Positions 1-5,068 of a stretch of DNA of 5,068 nucleotides are shown one piece after another; within the stretch, counting starts at the first letter, position 1, and each line of letters begins with the position of its first letter. The stretch comes from Candidatus Hydrogenedentota bacterium (GTDB lineage Bacteria > Hydrogenedentota > Hydrogenedentia > Hydrogenedentales > SCBR16-9), in NCBI GenBank assembly GCA_007116095.1, contig SKJD01000428.1, positions 1 to 5,068 of the forward strand. The letters are read 5' to 3'. Under the pieces are notes generated by a model. It was not told the origin of the DNA, made no database searches, and worked only from the letters and a program-made list of their open reading frames with translations. Made by a program: the position numbers and the translations under genes.

Positions 1-1890
1 GCCGCAGATATGGAAGGCGCGGGCGCTACGTGCAATTTCCAATATCCGGTTGCGGGCGGACTGTGGCCAGCCGCCGGAATCGATGTCGGCAATGAGGAAA
101 TCGTCATAGTTGCCATGGTGCGTGGCGGCATTGGCGAACGTGGTGCCGCTCAGCAGTAATTTCATGTCCGCGCCCCGCCAGTCTTCCGCCCAGTGTTCCA
201 GAAATGCCTTTTGCCGTTCTCCGAGCATCGTGAGGCCGGGCTTGTCCAGGTCGGCCACGTCAATGTCGGGGTCGGTCAGGTGATCCGCCCGGCCGTCGCC
301 CGTGTCTACATGGTGCGGCCCGGACTTGAACTGGCGATCGCTCACCATGGCGAAGCTCACGCGCCCATAGACCATGTCGCCATACATCACCTTCATGCCA
401 AATTCGGTCAGCGTGGGATTGAATAGATCCGGATGGTGACCGACCTGGGTTTGATGGACCACATTCACCATTTCCAGCGGCTGTAAATAGCCCACGGTCG
501 TCGAAGTATCACCGCCTTCCGGCATGGGCCGTCCGCCTTCGCCCCAGAGATTGCCATGGAAGACATCATGATCGTCCGGCAGGCAGATCGTCGGCCGGTC
601 CCGCAGCAGATCGCCGAAAGCCCAGCCGAACATGTACCACTTGCGCAGGTAGTTGATAATCGCCCGATCCGCGTCTTGTCGCACGACGCCATAGCCGCCG
701 TTGCCTTCGTAGAGTTGATCTCCCGAGAAGTAAAAGAGATCGGGTTCCAGCTTTGCCAGGTTCTCCACAAGCGGCGCGTAGGGGAAACCGGTATGGAACT
801 GGCAGGTCAGCCCCGCCACTTTCAGGGGCCGGTCCACCGGGTCTTTTTGCACCGTACCCCCCCAGGAATCCTGGTGCACCGCGCCGTCAAGGGTTTTCGA
901 TTCATAAATCAGGCGGTAGGAGACATCCCGCTCCGCCGGCCACTCTGCGATGCGGAAATGGGCGGTGCAGGCTTTCGGGTCGATAGGCTGTTCGTCCAGG
1001 GTTTCCCACGCGCCTTCACGATGCACCTGAAGCTGCACGGTGTCCCCATCTGCATCGCCAAGTGGGGGCATTTGCGCGGACATCTTCAGGACATGGCCGT
1101 CCGCGTCCCGGTTGTCACTCAGGGTATGCATCGCCCAGAGGATGGGGCCGAAGCGGCGTTTTGGATGATGTGCAATCTTGCTGCCAGACAAGCGCCAATC
1201 AGAAAACCAGCAGCGTGCGCCGTTGGGCTGGGCGATGTGGTTGTTGACCAAGGCGATGTTGCCGTGCAGTCGATCTGCGTTTACTGAAGCATTGATACTG
1301 TGCAAGAGTACGCCGTCTTCGTCCCGGAGCGAAAAGGTCAAACGGTACTGCTCACCATCCGGTTCCCCGTGGAGATGCAGTTCCATCGCTTCCAGGGGCA
1401 AGGGTGTGTCCAGTTGCTGGACGTTGCCGGCCAGCAGCAAGGCGCCGTCTGTCCGGAGTACGGCATTAACGCCTTCTCCGAAGAAACAATTGCTCCGGTA
1501 GTCGTTGATTTCATCGTGTATGCCGACTCGGAAGCCGACCGATCCGTTGGGGCCGTCCTCGATCAATCCCGTGCGCACCGAAACGTCGAAGGTTCCTGCC
1601 GCTTCCGACAGGGCGTGTGTCAGGACATGTACATTCCGGTTGCCGCCCCGGGAAGTGCATTCCAGCCGTCCTTCCCGGATGCGCCAGTCTTCCATCGGGT
1701 TCGCCCAGTAGTCACCGCCAATCCAGATGCGGTCCGGGACTAGCCGCCAGTTGCTTTGGAAGTCGGTCTCCGCGGTAGCGGCATCAGACGCCGCCTCGGC
1801 TTGACGCCTGGCAAAGAGCAGCGGACTCCCAAGTACCGGGACGCTGGAAAGCTTCAGAAAATCACGCCGACTAAACCTTGGTTCTTTCAT
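1..1890 (-). CDS. PhoD-like metallophosphatase (alkaline phosphatase D family), Tat-exported, 3' end missing
   Basis: Reading the minus strand from the ATG at 1890 gives 630 uninterrupted codons to the window edge. Residues 7-13 read SRRDFLK, a canonical twin-arginine motif, followed by a short hydrophobic stretch and a possible cleavage site near AEA (31-33), so export of the folded protein by Tat is predicted. Residues about 45-235 look like an all-beta jelly-roll/lectin-like module, and about 240-355 like a second beta domain such as the one preceding PhoD catalytic domains. From about 356 the catalytic part shows LTCQFH (C363, matching the conserved Cys that binds iron in PhoD), GDQLYE (D391), PDDHD (438-442), DRQFKSG (518-524) and HHGNYDDF (591-598). 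The family comprises metal-dependent phosphomonoesterases and phosphodiesterases; the substrate here is unknown. It lies 65 bases downstream of the hydrolase gene on the same strand, so co-transcription is likely. Classic PhoD proteins are shorter at the front. The start is supported by AGGA five bases upstream and by the Tat motif at residue 7. Confidence 0.9.
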   Translation of the reverse strand, partial: MKEPRFSRRDFLKLSSVPVLGSPLLFARRQAEAASDAATAETDFQSNWRLVPDRIWIGGDYWANPMEDWRIREGRLECTSRGGNRNVHVLTHALSEAAGTFDVSVRTGLIEDGPNGSVGFRVGIHDEINDYRSNCFFGEGVNAVLRTDGALLLAGNVQQLDTPLPLEAMELHLHGEPDGEQYRLTFSLRDEDGVLLHSINASVNADRLHGNIALVNNHIAQPNGARCWFSDWRLSGSKIAHHPKRRFGPILWAMHTLSDNRDADGHVLKMSAQMPPLGDADGDTVQLQVHREGAWETLDEQPIDPKACTAHFRIAEWPAERDVSYRLIYESKTLDGAVHQDSWGGTVQKDPVDRPLKVAGLTCQFHTGFPYAPLVENLAKLEPDLFYFSGDQLYEGNGGYGVVRQDADRAIINYLRKWYMFGWAFGDLLRDRPTICLPDDHDVFHGNLWGEGGRPMPEGGDTSTTVGYLQPLEMVNVVHQTQVGHHPDLFNPTLTEFGMKVMYGDMVYGRVSFAMVSDRQFKSGPHHVDTGDGRADHLTDPDIDVADLDKPGLTMLGERQKAFLEHWAEDWRGADMKLLLSGTTFANAATHHGNYDDFLIADIDSGGWPQSARNRILEIARSARAFHICG

Positions 1891-1895
1891 GGTAA

Positions 1896-1903
1896 TCCTT
1901 TCC
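1896..1903 (-). promoter_or_regulatory. Ribosome binding site of the PhoD-like gene
   Basis: On the minus strand the sequence reads GGAAAGGA, then five bases (TTACC), then the ATG at 1890. The AGGA core and the spacing are typical of a Shine-Dalgarno site. This fixes the start codon that puts the twin-arginine motif at residues 8-9. Confidence 0.7.
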
Positions 1904-1906
1904 GTG

Positions 1907-1926
1907 TGGGCGTAGACATGCGCCCA
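1907..1926 (-). repeat. Small inverted repeat (6-bp stem, 8-base loop) between the hydrolase and PhoD-like genes
   Basis: TGGGCG (1907-1912) and CGCCCA (1921-1926) are perfect complements around an eight-base loop. In the leftward transcript this hairpin would form just upstream of the PhoD-like ribosome binding site. It is not followed by a U-run, so it does not look like an intrinsic terminator. It could stabilise or expose the downstream reading frame, or be chance; a 6-bp stem is weak evidence. Confidence 0.35.
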
Positions 1927-1955
1927 GATTATACAGGCGTCAAACCCGAATTTTT

Positions 1956-4328
1956 TTACGGGACCGGCTCAATGACGAAGGAGCGCGTTTCCCGGGCATT
2001 CAAGGGGAATTCCAGGGTGGCGCCTTCGGTTTCTAACGGTGTATCCGTGAATAGTTCCCGGAAGCGCATGGGGGTTTCAAATTGCAGCGTCTTCTCGCCC
2101 GCATGTTGCGCGTGCAGGGCGACGAAGCCATTACCAAGATACAGCGCGTCGTCTGCTTCGTGGTAGATATGTACCGCGTCAATATGATCCGGCGCATTGC
2201 CGAGGAAAGCCCGCAGCTCGGCCATGCTGATCTCCGGGGTTTCCAGCCAGGCCGCGCGCCATTCGGGGTGTACGTAGCTCTGGAGCCCGTCTGTGCCTTC
2301 GGGGGTGAAGCCGACCAGTCCGTGCCAGGCCCCTTGCGGCGCGGGCGTTACCCGGCCATCTTCCCAGGCGCCGTTGCCCGCCGGTCCGATAAAGAGCAAG
2401 GTTTTCCCGTCGCGTTTCAGCGCGTTGATCGCGGCCCGCTCTTCGGCGCTCAGGTCAAAGGCGTTGAGAAAGATGTAGGCCGTGTACTCCGGCGCTTTGT
2501 CCAGGTCGGCGAGGAGATAGGTGTTGTAGGGCGCGCCCAGGCGCGGCATATCGGAGAGGAAGGGTGGAATCAAATTGAGATAACGTTGCGCGGGTGGCAT
2601 GCGGTACAGGCTCTTGTCGTCCAGGAACACAGCGACCTCGACTTCCGGCCGCCAGGCCGCTTCATGCGCTTCCCCGAATTCCCGCATCTGGCGGAAAAGA
2701 TCGAGGAGGGCCGGGTCGTCATACCAGCCGCCGGACATATCGAACCACCATACCGCCGTCTGCCGCATTATGTTGTGCGCGAACTCCCGCTGTAGTACGT
2801 TCAGCGATTCCCACAAGTCGGCCGCCGGGTTTACCGGGCCGAACTCAGGGTGATCCACGAGGTGCGTGCGGTTGTCGGCTTCGTCCCACCAGAGCTTGCC
2901 GCGTTGCTGGATGGACTCCGTGAAGGACATGAAGGTGCTCGTGCCGCCGGGTGCCCGTTGGGAGTACATGGCGGGGCTGCAGAAAAAGTCGATGTCCGGG
3001 CAGTCCATGAGCTGCTGCATGCCGAGGTGCTGGCTCTCCTGGGCCAGGCCGCCGTATTGAATCTGGTAACCGTAAAAGACCCCCACCAGCCAGTTCTCGC
3101 CACCGCCCACCTTCGCCGCCCGGGCCAGACGCTCAATGGCTTCCACCGTGCCGCGCCAGTAAAAGTCGTAAAAGTCGATGACGTCTTGATAGGCTACGGG
3201 AGCTCGTTGCAAGGTGTCCGAGTCCTGTTCGCGGCGTTCCCGGCTTGGGATGACGGCCTCATCCAGGTTGCCTTCCGCCCGCTCGCCCCAGGCTTTTTGC
3301 CAGGCCGCTTCCGACCCATACTTCGTCACCAGGTAGTCCCGCCAGGCGCGTTGGGCCGGTTCCGAGAAGTCGCCCCGGAGGTCTTCCCAGAGGCCCCAGG
3401 ACTGCCACTCGCCGGTGTGGCCCGTGCAGAGGTGAATGCCCATGATGCGATCGGCGTAGGGGCCTGTACGGATATAGCGGCTGTAGGCTTCCACCCATTC
3501 TTCCGCCGCGGCCATCCAGGCTTCGGAAAACATGGACTGTGGCCCCATCTCGCCGTTGTCATAGACATAGCGCTCCTCGGGATGCGCCTCCAGCCACCAT
3601 CCGGGCGGGCCGACATCGACCCGTGGGAAAATGTAGGCGTCGGGGTGGTGCTTCAGCAATCGCAGGAAGGGCTCGTCCAGGTGGCTGTCGTTGAAGCCGT
3701 CGGCATGGTTGCCGATGGGCGCGTACAAAGAAAAGAGTTCAACGCCCACGTCCCGCATCTGGGTGTATTGCTTGTCAAAGTCGCCGGCGTGGGGGAGGTA
3801 GGCGAAGGGAAAGCGGGGAGTATCGTTGATCCAGATACCCGGCTTGCCCTGATGCGGTTGGATCACGACCCGGGCCGGCTCGGGGTTGCGGGCGCTTTCC
3901 ACTTCCCAGTGATCCAGCACCACCGGCTCGGCGTCGACTTCTGGCAGGACCAGGTGGAGGTCATAGGCGCCCGCCGGGAGGAAGGCTTGGGCCGTCAGGA
4001 GGGGTTGCATGGCCGCCTCGGAGATCAACCACTGCCCGGCGCGCTCCGTGGCTTGCAGCGCGTCTTGCTTCAGGTGAATCGCGGCCATCACCGGTGGTTC
4101 GGTCGACTCCGTATCCACCCGCAGCAAGCGGAGTTGTACCCCGGTCTCGGGGGGCGCTGCGCCGTCGAATGTGAAGGTATGTGAACGCACGATTTCCCCT
4201 TTCACTTCGGCGTTGCCATGCGGGACAGACGCCGCGGATACTGCAGAGAACCCAATCAGCAGGGCCACCCCCAACCATAAAACCATAAGGCTGACAACGC
4301 GGAATAGTAACTTAGGCTGAATAGACAC
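1956..4328 (-). CDS. Secreted GH42-like (beta-galactosidase-like) glycoside hydrolase, substrate unknown
   Basis: This complete minus-strand gene encodes about 790 residues and ends in TAA. Residues 1-32 form a Sec-type signal peptide: K6 and R10, a hydrophobic core at 11-30, and likely cleavage after VSA (32). About 40-145 is a beta-rich domain. About 150-555 resembles the TIM barrel of GH42-like enzymes, with FPRVDVGPPGWW (234-245) followed by HPEE, HTGEW (304-308), WWDEADNRTH (480-489) and WWFDMSGGWYDD (527-538). E307 and E483 are the natural candidates for acid/base and nucleophile. About 561-700 resembles the GH42 trimerisation (amidotransferase-like) domain: a beta strand VEVAVFLDD, later YIFLNAFDLS and a GKTLLFIGPAG turn. 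A small beta domain closes the protein. The Asn usually preceding the acid/base Glu in clan GH-A is Gly306 here, so the family assignment is distant and the substrate is open. It is probably the first gene of a leftward operon with the PhoD-like gene. The start is uncertain: GTG at 4328 overlaps its own Shine-Dalgarno, ATT at 4322 is ideally spaced, and ATG at 4286 has no ribosome binding site and would lose the positive n-region. Confidence 0.85.
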   Translation of the reverse strand: MSIQPKLLFRVVSLMVLWLGVALLIGFSAVSAASVPHGNAEVKGEIVRSHTFTFDGAAPPETGVQLRLLRVDTESTEPPVMAAIHLKQDALQATERAGQWLISEAAMQPLLTAQAFLPAGAYDLHLVLPEVDAEPVVLDHWEVESARNPEPARVVIQPHQGKPGIWINDTPRFPFAYLPHAGDFDKQYTQMRDVGVELFSLYAPIGNHADGFNDSHLDEPFLRLLKHHPDAYIFPRVDVGPPGWWLEAHPEERYVYDNGEMGPQSMFSEAWMAAAEEWVEAYSRYIRTGPYADRIMGIHLCTGHTGEWQSWGLWEDLRGDFSEPAQRAWRDYLVTKYGSEAAWQKAWGERAEGNLDEAVIPSRERREQDSDTLQRAPVAYQDVIDFYDFYWRGTVEAIERLARAAKVGGGENWLVGVFYGYQIQYGGLAQESQHLGMQQLMDCPDIDFFCSPAMYSQRAPGGTSTFMSFTESIQQRGKLWWDEADNRTHLVDHPEFGPVNPAADLWESLNVLQREFAHNIMRQTAVWWFDMSGGWYDDPALLDLFRQMREFGEAHEAAWRPEVEVAVFLDDKSLYRMPPAQRYLNLIPPFLSDMPRLGAPYNTYLLADLDKAPEYTAYIFLNAFDLSAEERAAINALKRDGKTLLFIGPAGNGAWEDGRVTPAPQGAWHGLVGFTPEGTDGLQSYVHPEWRAAWLETPEISMAELRAFLGNAPDHIDAVHIYHEADDALYLGNGFVALHAQHAGEKTLQFETPMRFRELFTDTPLETEGATLEFPLNARETRSFVIEPVP

Positions 4329-4335
4329 CTCCCTG
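4326..4335 (-). promoter_or_regulatory. Strong Shine-Dalgarno of the hydrolase gene, overlapping the GTG start
   Basis: The minus strand reads CAGGGAGGTG. GGAGGTG (4332-4326) is a seven-base perfect match to the anti-Shine-Dalgarno complement, but the GTG proposed as start (4328-4326) lies inside it, leaving no spacer. Counting five bases after GGAGG leads to ATT at 4322-4320, in the same frame. The site clearly belongs to the hydrolase gene, and it argues that initiation may be at the rare ATT codon rather than at GTG. Confidence 0.65.
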
Positions 4336-4374
4336 AACTGGTATACGTACGCGAAGGTACAATGGAAGCAGCAA

Positions 4375-4402
4375 CGACGTCGAAATCGCGATTTTCGAAA
4401 AT
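4375..4402. repeat. Cluster of perfect palindromes in the divergent intergenic region (possible operator)
   Basis: Three perfect palindromes lie nearly end to end: CGACGTCG (4375-4382), AAATCGCGATTT (4383-4394) and ATTTTCGAAAAT (4391-4402), the last two sharing ATTT. Two 12-bp perfect palindromes within 20 bases are unlikely by chance in a 215-base region. Their place between two divergent genes suggests a binding site for a dimeric regulator, about 50 to 75 bases upstream of the hydrolase start. No regulator gene is in the window and the motif was not recognised as a known operator. Confidence 0.45.
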
Positions 4403-4451
4403 TCGGCGTATATCGGTTGCCGCGTACATGGTACCTGCTCCCGTGGATTAC

Positions 4452-4481
4452 TTGCCACTCGCCCGATGCATATACGATAAT
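4452..4481 (+). promoter_or_regulatory. Sigma70-like promoter for the aminotransferase gene
   Basis: TTGCCA (4452-4457, five of six to TTGACA) and GATAAT (4476-4481, five of six to TATAAT) are separated by 18 bases. Transcription would start near 4488, giving an AT-rich leader of about 55 bases before the ATG at 4544. The overlapping TATACG (4471-4476) would give a 13-base spacer and is less likely. No comparably good promoter was found for the leftward hydrolase gene. Confidence 0.55.
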
Positions 4482-4528
4482 GAGTTTTCATAAGATTTTT
4501 CGATTAATTCAATTCACAGTCCGGCAAT

Positions 4529-4535
4529 GGAGGTG
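4529..4535 (+). promoter_or_regulatory. Ribosome binding site of the aminotransferase gene
   Basis: GGAGGTG lies ten bases (counted from the end of GGAGG) before the ATG at 4544. This spacing is slightly long but workable, and it supports that ATG. The same seven bases form the Shine-Dalgarno of the divergent hydrolase gene. Confidence 0.7.
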
Positions 4536-4543
4536 TAGTAACC

Positions 4544-5068
4544 ATGGCGCAATTGGCAATCGCAGGCGGCAACGTAGTACGTTCAGTAGACAAACATTGG
4601 CCCCAGTGGCCGGTGAGTTCCGAGCAAGACGCCGCCCTGGTGGCCGACATCACCCGCAGCAACCGCTGGTCCTATGACGGCCCCCATGAATGGCGCTTTG
4701 CCGAAGCCTTCACGAAGTACCAGAACGCCAATTTCGGGCTCTGCTGTTCGAACGGGACGGTCGGGCTGCAATTGGCCTTGGAAGCTTTGGGCATCGGGGC
4801 CTATGACGAGGTGATCGTGCCCGGAATGACCTGGCAGGCGACAGCCGCCGCGGTCTGCGACGTGAACGCCGTGCCCGTCCTTGTGGATGTGGAGTCAGAC
4901 ACCTGGAATATAAGCCTGGATGCCGTCGAGGCCGCAATTACAGAGCGGACCCGTGCGATCACGGTGGTGCATCTCTATGGCTGTATGACCGACCTGGATC
5001 GACTGCAACAGATCTGTCGGAAGCACAACCTCTATCTCATCGAGGACTGCGCCCACCAGCACGGCAGC
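4544..5068 (+). CDS. DegT/DnrJ/EryC1/StrS family PLP-dependent aminotransferase, 3' end missing
   Basis: The frame from ATG 4544 is open for 175 codons to the window edge, a little under half of the family's usual length of about 370-440 residues. Residues 1-23 show the AGG..VRS....WPQWP start typical of the branch that includes keto-cyclitol (scyllo-inosose) aminotransferases and 3-amino-5-hydroxybenzoate synthases. CSNGTVGLQLALEALGIG (68-85) is the cofactor phosphate-binding loop and helix; VPGMTWQATAAAV (92-104) contains W97, the aromatic residue expected to stack on PLP. HLYGCMTDLD (143-152) and IEDCAHQHGS (166-175) are further family signatures, with D168 the Asp that contacts the pyridine nitrogen. 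The catalytic lysine lies beyond the edge. Members transfer an amino group, usually from glutamate or glutamine, to a keto-sugar or keto-cyclitol in the cytoplasm; the substrate here cannot be told. The gene is divergent from the hydrolase/PhoD pair and has its own promoter. Confidence 0.93.
   Translation, partial: MAQLAIAGGNVVRSVDKHWPQWPVSSEQDAALVADITRSNRWSYDGPHEWRFAEAFTKYQNANFGLCCSNGTVGLQLALEALGIGAYDEVIVPGMTWQATAAAVCDVNAVPVLVDVESDTWNISLDAVEAAITERTRAITVVHLYGCMTDLDRLQQICRKHNLYLIEDCAHQHGS

Noticed and set aside
556..1287. 243-codon open frame on the plus strand, antisense to the PhoD-like gene
   Set aside because: The minus strand encodes the conserved PhoD motifs here; the plus-strand translation has no family features. 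The same holds for the plus-strand frames at 193-426, 1300-1743, 1756-2166 and 2082-2795.
1951..1957. T-run (A-run on the coding strand) at the end of the hydrolase gene as a terminator
   Set aside because: For leftward transcription the run is A, not U, and no stable hairpin precedes it. For rightward transcription there is no gene to terminate.
2850..4184. 444-codon open frame on the plus strand, antisense to the hydrolase gene
   Set aside because: It lies wholly inside a gene with clear signal peptide, domain motifs and ribosome binding site. Its translation has no recognisable motif and it is the usual antisense shadow in GC-rich coding DNA.
4336..4400. Promoter for the leftward hydrolase gene
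   Set aside because: Candidates such as TTGCTG or TTTCGA have no good -10 hexamer at 16-18 bases; nothing was strong enough to annotate, although a promoter must lie in or near this region.
4347..4427. Seven-base inverted repeat GTACGCG (4347-4353) / CGCGTAC (4421-4427) flanking the palindrome cluster
   Set aside because: About one such pair is expected by chance in a region of this length, and the arms are 67 bases apart.
4417..4677. 86-codon plus-strand frame running through the intergenic region into the aminotransferase gene
   Set aside because: It overlaps the aminotransferase in another frame, spans the predicted promoter and has no recognisable product.

Overview
This window looks like chromosomal DNA of a moderately GC-rich, environmental, Gram-negative-type bacterium that exports many enzymes. 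The protein styles recall Planctomycetota, Verrucomicrobiota, Lentisphaerota or Hydrogenedentota: a Tat-exported PhoD-like enzyme with a large front domain, a secreted GH42-like TIM-barrel protein, and a DegT aminotransferase of the GG..VR..WPxWP type. This is an impression from protein character; no marker gene is present and the phylum cannot be fixed from the sequence.

Layout. Positions 1-1890 (minus strand) hold the first 630 codons of a PhoD-like metallophosphatase with a canonical twin-arginine signal; the gene runs off the left edge. A 65-base gap (1891-1955) carries its ribosome binding site and a small hairpin. Positions 1956-4328 (minus strand) hold a complete gene for a secreted, multidomain GH42-like glycoside hydrolase. 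It lies upstream of the PhoD-like gene on the same strand, so the two probably form a leftward operon. Positions 4329-4543 are a 215-base divergent intergenic region. It contains a cluster of perfect palindromes, a good sigma70-like promoter pointing right, and ribosome binding sites for both flanking genes. Positions 4544-5068 (plus strand) hold the first 175 codons of a DegT/DnrJ/EryC1/StrS PLP-dependent aminotransferase, which runs off the right edge.

How the genes may work together. The leftward pair encodes two exported hydrolases, one predicted to use Sec and one Tat. One is built like a glycosidase and the other like a phosphatase/phosphodiesterase, which suits extracellular breakdown of a decorated glycan or phosphoglycan. 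The rightward gene encodes a cytoplasmic aminotransferase of a type acting on keto-sugars or keto-cyclitols. A shared carbohydrate theme is plausible but inferred; no substrate can be read from the sequence.

The long open frames antisense to the two minus-strand genes (for example 556-1287 and 2850-4184) are coding shadows. No RNA genes, CRISPR arrays, insertion sequences or strong intrinsic terminators were seen. The points most worth a second look are the start of the hydrolase gene (its strong Shine-Dalgarno overlaps the GTG and is ideally placed for an ATT), the non-canonical putative active site of the hydrolase, the unusual front domain of the PhoD-like protein, and the palindrome cluster in the divergent promoter region.
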